From Acidobacteriota bacterium (GTDB lineage Bacteria; Acidobacteriota; Terriglobia; UBA7540), in NCBI GenBank assembly GCA_021827245.1, contig JAKAWN010000156.1:1-13641 (forward strand): 13,641 nucleotides of DNA. Reading direction: 5' to 3'. Shown here piece by piece: positions 7,395 to 13,199 of this stretch. The stretch's first letter is position 1, and every line of letters starts with the position of its first letter. The notes beneath the pieces were generated by a model, which saw only the letters and a list, made by a program, of their open reading frames with translations, ran no database searches and was not told where the DNA came from. The position numbers and the translations under genes are program-made.

Positions 7395-7730
7395 TTAATT
7401 TCGTGATCTGGAAAGTCGCTCTCTTTTCTGCGCACGCAGGTATCGCGCTCCCGCTTCCTTGATCACGTCTTGTAGTCGCCGGCCGTTCTCGATGGCCTCC
7501 TCGATGTTCGGCGCCAGTTCGTCGGGCACGTAGATTGAGAAACGGCGCTTCCCCCGATAGCCCGATAGAGCATAACTGCTGTGACCCTTGCCAGAGGCAC
7601 AGGCGGCGCAGTTTGGCCGAATACACGGACTCTTTCGCAGCGAGACCGAACCCAGGGCAACCGGCCACAGCTTCCGAATGGCAGTTGAAAACCAGCGTCG
7701 AACGTCTTCTGATGTCTCCAAGCTCGGCAT
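7395..7730 (-). CDS. Small DUF6788-like protein with Cys motif
   Basis: This is a 111-residue protein whose centre reads LGSVSLRKSPCIRPNCAACASGKGHSSYALSGYRGKRRFSIYVPDEL. It resembles the DUF6788 group of small proteins (R-C-x(4)-C-x-x-C, then Y, then a basic R-G-K and YVP). Their function is unknown and they often sit near transposase genes. The Cys cluster suggests metal or nucleic-acid binding, which is inference. The open frame reaches a GTG at 7751, but that lies inside the promoter's -10 region, so the ATG at 7730 is preferred. That start has no ribosome-binding site and would sit ~5 nt from the predicted transcription start. The gene lies 57 nt upstream of the tnsA fragment on the same strand and could have been co-transcribed with it. 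Confidence 0.6.
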   Translation of the reverse strand: MPSLETSEDVRRWFSTAIRKLWPVALGSVSLRKSPCIRPNCAACASGKGHSSYALSGYRGKRRFSIYVPDELAPNIEEAIENGRRLQDVIKEAGARYLRAQKRERLSRSRN

Positions 7731-7735
7731 TGTAC

Positions 7736-7753
7736 AGGTGTTATTTAACACCT
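7736..7753. promoter_or_regulatory. Palindromic operator-like site over the -10 box
   Basis: AGGTGTTA-TT-TAACACCT has perfect 8-bp arms and spans the -10 hexamer. A further half-site, AACACCT, lies at 7769-7775, 21 bp (two helical turns) from the AACACCT at 7747-7753, and overlaps the -35. This is the geometry of a repressor site. The regulator is unknown. Confidence 0.5.
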
Positions 7754-7770
7754 ATAAGGACGCCTGTCAA
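7742..7770 (-). promoter_or_regulatory. Near-consensus sigma-70-type promoter of the DUF6788-like gene
   Basis: On the minus strand TTGACA (7770-7765) is followed after exactly 17 nt by TAAATA (7747-7742). Transcription should start near 7735, about 5 nt before the ATG at 7730, implying a leaderless mRNA. Confidence 0.6.
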
Positions 7771-7864
7771 CACCTTTCTTCACGTCTTTTCTGGGGGAGT
7801 ATCCGCGACCAACGGGAATTCCCATGGCGCGAGACGTGTGCGCCCCCTCGGTTGACTGTGATCG

Positions 7865-8362
7865 TCAGAGTTTTGGCAGCCGAAGGCGGGCGAGGCTGGC
7901 CTGAAGCAGCTTAATGTCAAACCGGATGCCGTTTCGCAACAGGTCCATGTAGGTTTGGCGCAGGTCTGGGATGAGCCCCTTGCGGGCGCCTGCCTCAAGT
8001 ATTCCCAAACAGCCCAGTACGGCAAGACCCGCATCGCGCGCGACGCGACGGGCTTTCCACTCGTCCAGCAGGATAAGGTCAGCTTGGAAGCTCTTGGCCA
8101 GTAGGATTGCGCCTCGCTCGCCCGCTCCAAGACTTTGGCACACCTGCGCCAGTGAAGGATCTGCCGGAGACTTCGGCGACGCCACCGCAATCCATTTGGC
8201 ATTGCGCACCTCTTCGGCGCCAGGAAGGCCGCGGCCCGCCACGGTGACCTCTTGATGGACCTCGGCGGGAATCAGAGTATGTTTGTAGAACGTGGCGAGA
8301 AGGTCGAGCTGGCGAATTCGGGCGAGGGCAATCAGCGGCGAGGAGTTGGAGACGACGATCAC
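7865..8362 (-). CDS. DUF3368 PIN-domain toxin
   Basis: This 165-residue PIN-fold protein belongs to the DUF3368 group, the predicted ribonuclease toxin of type II toxin-antitoxin pairs. It starts MIVVSNSSPLIALARI; Asn in place of the usual first PIN Asp is common in DUF3368. It has IPAEVHQEV (E34), a central GAGERGAILLA and the acidic LILLDEWKARRVA (D100, E101). The GTG start overlaps the antitoxin stop by 4 nt (GTGA), so the two are translationally coupled. Length is normal for the family, and the acidic residues other than the first are in place. The frame is intact. Confidence 0.9.
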   Translation of the reverse strand: MIVVSNSSPLIALARIRQLDLLATFYKHTLIPAEVHQEVTVAGRGLPGAEEVRNAKWIAVASPKSPADPSLAQVCQSLGAGERGAILLAKSFQADLILLDEWKARRVARDAGLAVLGCLGILEAGARKGLIPDLRQTYMDLLRNGIRFDIKLLQASLARLRLPKL

Positions 8363-8622
8363 AAGCCGAGCCGCTCCAAAGTCCGGCGGTCTTCTTCGAG
8401 TTCGGCCGCGCCATAATGGAGGGCAACATTGTGTTGGGAGGCAAATTCCATGAACTTCTCAAGCGGCATCCGGCAGAGTTCAGCGGCTCGCCCCAGCGAC
8501 ACTTTGTCCTCGCGGAAGAGCTCCAGGGCCAGCAGGCGCGATGCTTCGGCTGAGAGGTTCGTGGTATCAAACCCTGCCGCCACAACAAGCTCCTTCGGTA
8601 TTTCAAGGCTTACATTCTGCAT
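8359..8622 (-). CDS. UPF0175-family antitoxin
   Basis: This is an 87-residue protein of the UPF0175 family: VSLEIPKELV at the start, then EASRLLALELFREDKVSLGRAAELCRMPLEKFMEFASQHNVALHYG, which is a DNA-binding HTH-like segment. The acidic tail (ELEEDRRTLERLGL) is the usual toxin-neutralising part. It is the first gene of the pair with the DUF3368 toxin, to which it is joined by a 4-nt overlap. It is expected to bind the toxin and repress its own promoter. A GAGGT motif lies about 11 nt before the ATG. Confidence 0.9.
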   Translation of the reverse strand: MQNVSLEIPKELVVAAGFDTTNLSAEASRLLALELFREDKVSLGRAAELCRMPLEKFMEFASQHNVALHYGAAELEEDRRTLERLGL

Positions 8623-8627
8623 GGTTT

Positions 8628-8661
8628 CAAGTTACCTCAATATGAAACTTCGTGCAACTTG
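8628..8661. promoter_or_regulatory. Inverted repeat in front of the toxin-antitoxin operon
   Basis: CAAGTT (8628-8633) and AACTTG (8656-8661) are perfect 6-bp arms flanking a 22-bp centre. They lie just upstream of the antitoxin ATG, where an autoregulatory operator would be expected. On the minus strand TTGCAC-N17-TAACTT falls within the same stretch and may be the promoter. The arms are short, so chance is possible. Confidence 0.35.
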
Positions 8662-8743
8662 AGCAGGACAACCCAGTAGAAGACGGGAGTGACAAACGGT
8701 AGAATGCCGTGTGACGTTCCGCGTAAAGGAAACGCCCATAGCC

Positions 8744-8977
8744 ATGATACCACAACGGGAAATCAGGCTGGACGATCTGCTCGGCCAGCCCGGCCTTTCC
8801 CGCGCAGCCGCGAAGGCTCTTGTGGAATCGCAGCCGAAGACGGTGCTTCAGGCGCTTCGCATCCATGGCGTCGGGCGCAAAACAACTCGCCGGCTCCTGA
8901 ATCTTGGACTCCTCACTGACCCCGAGGGATTGCAAAATCGCGCGCTAACGAAGGAAGACCTCAGAGGGCAACAATGA
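8744..8977 (+). CDS. Small helix-hairpin-helix protein
   Basis: This is a 77-residue basic protein. Its C-terminal half, VLQALRIHGVGRKTTRRLLNLGLL, is a clear helix-hairpin-helix (G-V-G hairpin followed by a basic helix), a sequence-independent DNA-binding motif. The N-terminal half (LDDLLGQPGLSRAAAKALVES) is helical and may be a degenerate second HhH. I chose the ATG at 8744, with AAGGA 13 nt upstream. A GTG at 8711 in the same frame is the alternative, giving 88 residues. The stop overlaps the next gene's ATG by 4 nt (ATGA), so it is coupled to the SWIM-associated protein. There is no catalytic domain, so it is likely an accessory DNA-binding subunit. Confidence 0.75.
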   Translation: MIPQREIRLDDLLGQPGLSRAAAKALVESQPKTVLQALRIHGVGRKTTRRLLNLGLLTDPEGLQNRALTKEDLRGQQ

Positions 8978-10278
8978 AGACGCGGAAACCGTTGGAGAGA
9001 GATCCCCTGGAGGTCACAATTGAAACGACCCTTCGACCGGGCCAGTTCATTGACTGGAAAATGGGATTAACCTTCACTTCGGAACTCCACGCGGTCATCG
9101 CACAAATCGATCAACTTCTGGCCACCGATCCTGAGCGCGCCGTAAGTCTCTATGAGAGTCTCCTGGCCGGCTGTTACGAGAAAGCCGATGAGATCGATGA
9201 CGACGGTTACTTCGGCGATTTCGTCGAAGGCATCTATTGCGGTTGGGTGAAAGCGCGACAGGCGGCCGGGGCGGATTCCGATAAAACGGTGAACATGTTG
9301 CTCGATCGCATGGAAAATGACCCCTACGGGTATGCCAATCAGCTCGAACGCGAGGCCGTGAAAGTCTTGGACAAGGCCGGTCTCTCTGCTTTCGAACGAG
9401 CGGTGAGGGCTTTATTTGAGGTGAAGGACAGCGAGGCCCAAGCGCGCCGCCGCTGGGGCGAGGCACTTCGCGCCATTTACGCCCAGAAGCAAGATGTGCC
9501 GGCCTTCATCGAAGTCTGCGAGCAAACGGATCTGTCCGCCCACGATTGCCTGGTGATTGCCCTCTTGCACAAGGCCCAGGAGGGTTTCACGGAGGCGCTT
9601 CCCTGGGCGGAGCGCGGCCTCTTGCTCGACAAGAAAAAGCCGTACGAGTCGTCCGCTGGTTACGATCTGAGGAGGCTGAATCGCGACCTGCTCGCTAAGC
9701 TCGGCCGGCAGGACGAGGCTCTTGCGGAAGCTTGGGCAGAATTCGAGAAGACCCCGAGCACGTCGGGCTACGAGGAGCTGATGCGTTTTGTCCCGGAGAC
9801 CCAGCGGGCCGAGTGGCATGTGAAAGCGCTGGATGCTGCTGAGCACGGGTCCCTCCGATCACTCATCGACCTGCTGGTGGAAACCAAAGAGGCACAGCGC
9901 CTCATCCGGTGTCTTCAAGAGGCGAGCGACTGTGCGCTAGAGGATTTAAGCCACTTTGTCACCGAGCCAGCCGCCGATCTCCTTCGAGAGGCGCATCCCG
10001 AGGTGGCCGCCAGGCTCTTCCGGGCAATGGGCATGCGCATTCTAAATGCGAAGAAGAGCAAGTACTACCATGAAGCTTTGGAGAACTTTGAGGACGCCAA
10101 AGATTGTTACGCCCGTGCCGGAACGAATCAGCAGTGGGATGCAGTGGTCGCACAGGTCCGCCGCGAGCATTACCGCAAGGTGGGTTTCATGCCAGGGTTC
10201 GACCGACTCGTGGCAGGGCGGGGCCCCGGCCAGAAGCTGTCTTATCTCGATCGTGCTCGAAAACGCTGGTTACCGTGA
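8974..10278 (+). CDS. SWIM-zinc-finger-associated helical-repeat protein lacking the SWIM motif (DUF6880-like)
   Basis: This is a 434-residue, largely helical protein. The C-terminal ~100 residues (HPEVAARLFRAMGMRILNAKKSKYYHEALENFEDAKDCYARAG, then YRKVGFMPGF) match the tail found in SWIM-zinc-finger and DUF6880-type proteins. The middle has TPR-like pairs (ALPWAERGLLLDKKKP, DEALAEAWAEFEKTPS). No CxC-x(n)-CxH SWIM motif is present anywhere. It begins 4 nt inside the preceding HhH gene, so the two are made together, and the HhH partner may supply the DNA contact that SWIM would give. No enzyme motif is visible and the function is unknown. The frame is intact and ends with a basic stretch. Confidence 0.7.
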   Translation: MKTRKPLERDPLEVTIETTLRPGQFIDWKMGLTFTSELHAVIAQIDQLLATDPERAVSLYESLLAGCYEKADEIDDDGYFGDFVEGIYCGWVKARQAAGADSDKTVNMLLDRMENDPYGYANQLEREAVKVLDKAGLSAFERAVRALFEVKDSEAQARRRWGEALRAIYAQKQDVPAFIEVCEQTDLSAHDCLVIALLHKAQEGFTEALPWAERGLLLDKKKPYESSAGYDLRRLNRDLLAKLGRQDEALAEAWAEFEKTPSTSGYEELMRFVPETQRAEWHVKALDAAEHGSLRSLIDLLVETKEAQRLIRCLQEASDCALEDLSHFVTEPAADLLREAHPEVAARLFRAMGMRILNAKKSKYYHEALENFEDAKDCYARAGTNQQWDAVVAQVRREHYRKVGFMPGFDRLVAGRGPGQKLSYLDRARKRWLP

Positions 10279-10639
10279 GGCTCATAGAGGGCAGCGACGG
10301 AGTATCGCCCGATTGATATATCACAGTGTCGCCTGCGGCGAAAAACGGCCCTATCGAGCTTGGTGCTTCTGCTTTTTTGTCCCTCCACCGCTCATCGGGG
10401 GCCATCCTCCCTGAGCCTTGCCGAATCTGACGCGCGAATACCTTCCAACTCACTTGGCAGCCTGCTGGCACTCACTGCCACCTTATGCTTTATTTTTGTA
10501 CTTACTGCCACTTTATGCTTCAAGAAAATTGAAAGGCCGGAACTGCGGTCACTGAGGTGAAAGGGTTTACTAACACAGACCTGCCATTTTATGATTCAAA
10601 ACGGTGCCACTTTTTCCTTCAAGTGACACTGGCGAACTT
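10279..10639. other. Gene-free stretch with repeat block
   Basis: These 361 bp lie between the SWIM-associated gene and the convergent gene at 10640. I see no credible gene. The second half carries the four-copy repeat described separately. The first half has a short hairpin (TCGCC-TGC-GGCGA near 10329) followed by A's rather than T's, and a T6 run near 10374 behind only a weak stem. Confidence 0.6.
10475..10623 (+). repeat. Four ~20-bp direct repeats, IS21-type end remnant?
   Basis: The copies are CTGCCACCTTATGCTT (10475-10490), CTGCCACTTTATGCTTCAAG (10505-10524), CTGCCATTTTATGATTCAAA (10581-10600) and GTGCCACTTTTTCCTTCAAG (10604-10623). The shared core is TGCCAYYTTATGCTTCAAG. Several same-direction degenerate copies near one boundary is the arrangement of transposase-binding sites at IS21-family (and Tn7/Mu-like) ends. 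No istA/istB gene is next to it, so it may be a solo end. An inverted TGGCA-CTCAC-TGCCA at 10466-10480 lies at its left margin. Confidence 0.5.
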
Positions 10640-11566
10640 TCACGCCACCCTCCCTTCAATAGGCGCAGAGACCGAGTAGCCAGCAAGAAATGGAGCCATC
10701 TTTGCCGCAATGGCCGACGCAGCCTTGGCGGTTTCGCTCCGAACCAACTCCGACTCCCGCAGTTCTTTCGGATCAACAAGCAGGGATGTCCTCACTTGTG
10801 CGGCCAGTCTTTCCAGCTCCGGGTCTCCGGTGACATTCAGCTTCGGCAGGACATCAACCAGTTTCACCAAATTGGTGACCACGGAATCGCGGAAGGGATG
10901 CTCGACTCCATCGTCCGTCACCTTGTAGGCTTGAAGGCGTTCGGCCAAGTGACTGACAGCTTCGTACAGCCGCTGCCACAGCTCCCGGCTTGCAACCTGA
11001 AGGGACGCCTCGACGGTCGCGGTGATTTGGCGCTTGATCCGTTCCTTCTCTTCATCACCCAATGTGACCCGGAAATCACCCGCATCGGGCAGAGGCATAA
11101 CCTTGGTCTCAAAGGAGAATTTCGACCGCAACTCCTCGGGCGACGGATAATCCTCCGGACGGAATAACCCTCCAAGTCGGACTTTGGCTTCTTCCACGAG
11201 CTGACCGAATTGCTGCGCGAGGGTTTCAACGGCCGGAGAGAACCGGTTCGAAAGATCCCTCATTCGTTCGGTGTGATCCATGTGAGCAGCGGCCGGAAGC
11301 ACACGGTAGCCGTTATCGTCCCAGGGCAAGGTCATGAAGTAATGCTCCTGGCGGGCGTCGCTCACGATCTTCTGGATCTCGGAGAGCGCCGTTTTGGGAA
11401 GGAGCACCTTGTGGTAACGGCCTGCGTCGGCTTGCGCGCCGTGGCGTTGGGCAATCTCCTCGGACGCTTCGGGGTCGTGCTTCCGTGCCGACCACATGCT
11501 GATCGAAAGCGAGCACAGCATGGCCCGCGAAGAGAGAGACGGTTCTGGCATAGTGGGTGAGGTCAT
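10640..11566 (-). CDS. Uncharacterised phage/ICE-type conserved protein
   Basis: This is a 308-residue protein of unknown function. From residue 16 it reads MLCSLSISMWSARKHDPEA, followed by DAGRYHKVLLPKTALSEIQ, HYFMTLPWDDNGYRVLPAA and a helical, charged C-terminal half with FRDSVVTNLVKLVDVLPKLNVTGDPELE. This pattern recalls hypothetical proteins carried by prophages and integrative elements near MoxR/CobS-type ATPase and VWA genes, but I cannot tie it to a named family with confidence. The ATG at 11566 is supported by AGGAG 8 nt upstream. The alternative ATG at 11521 matches the conserved part but has no clear SD. None of the expected neighbours is present, so it looks like a stranded gene. 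No membrane segment or catalytic motif is seen. Confidence 0.7.
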   Translation of the reverse strand: MTSPTMPEPSLSSRAMLCSLSISMWSARKHDPEASEEIAQRHGAQADAGRYHKVLLPKTALSEIQKIVSDARQEHYFMTLPWDDNGYRVLPAAAHMDHTERMRDLSNRFSPAVETLAQQFGQLVEEAKVRLGGLFRPEDYPSPEELRSKFSFETKVMPLPDAGDFRVTLGDEEKERIKRQITATVEASLQVASRELWQRLYEAVSHLAERLQAYKVTDDGVEHPFRDSVVTNLVKLVDVLPKLNVTGDPELERLAAQVRTSLLVDPKELRESELVRSETAKAASAIAAKMAPFLAGYSVSAPIEGRVA

Positions 11567-11624
11567 GGGAAAGACTCCTGTGTTTACTCGGAGAGTTGTC
11601 TGACAAAGCGAGGATTAGACGGGA

Positions 11625-11641
11625 AAGCCCCTTGAGGGCTT
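11625..11641. other. Stem-loop in the intergenic leader
   Basis: AAGCCC-CTTGA-GGGCTT forms a perfect 6-bp stem. It lies ~60 bp upstream of the minus-strand gene at 11566, with no T-run long enough for a terminator. The rest of 11567-11821 shows no gene I can support. Confidence 0.3.
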
Positions 11642-11762
11642 GCAGGCCTTCGGCTACCTGAGCCACAGCATGAAGCCCGCTTGCTCGAAATGATGGCCGC
11701 CCGTAAGCAGTTGGGTAATGCCTTACTGAGGCACCGAAGCCAGCAAGAACAGCAAAAGAATG

Positions 11763-11796
11763 TTGACAGGCATTTGCATGTGTGCAAGTCTATAAG
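11763..11796 (+). promoter_or_regulatory. Candidate promoter/operator region of the RiPP locus
   Basis: TTGACA at 11763-11768 and TATAAG at 11791-11796 are both good hexamers, but they are 22 nt apart, too far for a standard promoter without an activator. Between them TTGCA-TGTG-TGCAA (11774-11787) is a perfect 5-bp-arm palindrome. An over-long spacer centred on a palindrome is what a spacer-bending regulator would use. Confidence 0.35.
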
Positions 11797-11821
11797 CACT
11801 TTCATTTTGAGGTAGGCGAAC

Positions 11822-12016
11822 ATGGATACCGCCCTGATGCATCTTCCAGAATTGGATGAGTCAATTCCAGAAATCACGTTTGATGCCCACGGTCGCGTCC
11901 TCCTCGACGGCGCACTCGTCGAAAACGAGATGGACTCTGATTCGATTGACATGGATGCCTCCAATGGTGGCTGCGGCTGCGCAGAGTGTAAGAGCAACTG
12001 CGGGTCTCACAGGTAG
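11822..12016 (+). CDS. Putative RiPP precursor peptide with Cys/Gly-rich core
   Basis: This is a 64-residue peptide with an acidic leader (about residues 1-48, rich in Asp/Glu: ELDESIPEITFDAHGRVLLDG) and a C-terminal NGGCGCAECKSNCGSHR with four Cys (C51, C53, C56, C60). It lies 27 nt before a radical SAM/SPASM gene, the usual layout for thioether-forming (sactipeptide/ranthipeptide-like) RiPPs. The Gly-Gly at 49-50 just before the first Cys could be a leader cleavage site. GAGG lies 9 nt before the ATG. Known RiPP logic suggests the maturase would crosslink the Cys residues, but the crosslink type is inference. I do not recognise a named precursor family. No transporter or peptidase is in view. 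Confidence 0.75.
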   Translation: MDTALMHLPELDESIPEITFDAHGRVLLDGALVENEMDSDSIDMDASNGGCGCAECKSNCGSHR

Positions 12017-12043
12017 GGCCAACCGACCGAAGGTAGCTCTTGT

Positions 12044-13072
12044 ATGGCGCCGGAGTTGATTCGCACCCAGTCTGAGCCGTTACATTCCTCTTCGCACGCG
12101 GTTCGTAAAGACAAATCTCTTGTGCGGAAGTACTCGTCGTCGCGGCGCCTCTCCCTGATTCTATTACCAACCGAGCAATGCAATTTCCGTTGCGTTTATT
12201 GCTATGAAGATTTTGACATTGGTCGAATGCGCCCTGAAGTGGTAGAGGGCGTCAAGAATCTCCTCTTGGCTCGTGGCCCGGAGTTGAAATTCCTCGGATT
12301 ATCCTGGTTTGGGGGCGAGCCGTTGATGGCTTATGACATAGTTCTAGATATCATGCACCTAGCAAATCGCTTGGCTGCCAATGGCAATTTTGTCCTTTCG
12401 TCGAACATGACCACAAATATGTCTCTTCTCACACGCGAGCGCTTGGACGCTCTTACTGCATTGCGGGTAAGCCACTATCAGGTTTCGTTCGACGGTGATA
12501 AACCTTATCACGATACGATGCGCCTTCGGGCCGACAAGAGAGGCACCTTCGATCAACTTTGGGGCCGACTTGAAGATGCACACCTGTCAAACGCAACGTT
12601 TACGATGGACATCCGGGTTCACGTGACAACTCAGAACGCACAGAGCGTCGAGTCCTTAATCGAAAGGCTGGCTAAACTACTACGTGCTGACGACCGATTT
12701 AGACTCTGGATTCGACCTCTCTCTCGCTTTGGAGGAGCGAACGATGCTCTGCTCCCGATCTTGAGCGATGCAGAGAAGCCATGGCTTAACCCAGGAGATG
12801 TTGTCAATGAACTTCGCGCTAAGGCGAAGGGAAAGCGTTTGATCCTGAATGATTTGGTTTCGGAAGTCTGCTATGCCACCAAGTTAAACACTTTCCTCGT
12901 CCGTAGTGATGGACGGTTAGCCAAATGCACCGTTGCGCTTAACAACACCGTCGGTAGACTGCTGCCAGATGGAACAATGGAAATCGACCCGAACAAGGCG
13001 AAATGGTGGTCAAGAGGTCTTGTCTCAAGGGACCGCAATCAACTAGCGTGTCCGCTTTACGGATCGCTTTAA
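12044..13072 (+). CDS. Radical SAM/SPASM peptide maturase, C-terminally truncated by an IS
   Basis: The radical SAM cluster motif is C46-x3-C50-x2-C53 in LPTEQCNFRCVYCYEDF, followed by the SAM-binding GGEP-type motif in WFGGEPLM. The SPASM domain begins with C276 and DGRLAKC (G290-x4-C295) and the next auxiliary-cluster Cys, C336 (CPLY). The protein stops six residues later at GSL*. A normal SPASM domain continues with a C-x5-C-x3-C-type segment, so two or more auxiliary-cluster ligands are missing. The last three codons (GGA TCG CTT) appear to belong to the IS256-family element that follows. Auxiliary clusters are generally needed for peptide modification, so the enzyme is probably inactive. 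No PqqD-like leader-binding domain is evident in the first 40 residues. AAGGT lies ~10 nt before the ATG. Confidence 0.88.
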   Translation: MAPELIRTQSEPLHSSSHAVRKDKSLVRKYSSSRRLSLILLPTEQCNFRCVYCYEDFDIGRMRPEVVEGVKNLLLARGPELKFLGLSWFGGEPLMAYDIVLDIMHLANRLAANGNFVLSSNMTTNMSLLTRERLDALTALRVSHYQVSFDGDKPYHDTMRLRADKRGTFDQLWGRLEDAHLSNATFTMDIRVHVTTQNAQSVESLIERLAKLLRADDRFRLWIRPLSRFGGANDALLPILSDAEKPWLNPGDVVNELRAKAKGKRLILNDLVSEVCYATKLNTFLVRSDGRLAKCTVALNNTVGRLLPDGTMEIDPNKAKWWSRGLVSRDRNQLACPLYGSL

Positions 13073-13133
13073 CCAGTATATGTCCGCCTCGCCTGGTTCT
13101 TTGAAGGTGTCCCGGTTTTCGTTGGAGGTTGAG

Positions 13134-13199
13134 CGACGGTTCTCTGACCCGGTTCGGATAGAATCGGGTTGGAAAAATCTCAAAAGAGGAGAACCGTCG
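13134..13199 (+). promoter_or_regulatory. Inverted repeat able to sequester the IS256 transposase ribosome-binding site
   Basis: CGACGGTTCTC (13134-13144) is the perfect complement of GAGAACCGTCG (13189-13199). The right arm covers the end of the SD (GAGGAG, 13186-13191) and reaches the first base of the GTG start. A second hairpin with 9-bp arms and one G-T pair (13147-13155 with 13161-13169) nests inside. Only transcripts starting upstream of 13134 contain both arms. IS10 and IS50 use this design to block expression from read-through transcription. Confidence 0.6.

Noticed and set aside
665..7400. Possible TGT...ACA termini of the Tn7-like element (TGTTG at 676 and ACA at 7384)
   Set aside because: The inner sequences do not match each other, the flanking 5-mers differ (CGCCT versus ACCAG), and no repeated TnsB-type sites are nearby.
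8627..8935. Minus-strand frame upstream of the antitoxin
   Set aside because: It is antisense to the HhH gene, has no recognisable motif, and would place the toxin-antitoxin promoter inside a gene.
10329..10380. Rho-independent terminator after the SWIM-associated gene
   Set aside because: The good stem (TCGCC-TGC-GGCGA) is followed by A's on the + strand, and the T6 run near 10374 is preceded only by a weak, wobble-containing stem.
11584..11997. Minus-strand frame across the RiPP precursor
   Set aside because: It is antisense to the precursor and its leader, is Ser/Arg-rich and has no ribosome-binding site. The + strand frame has precursor features and a good SD.
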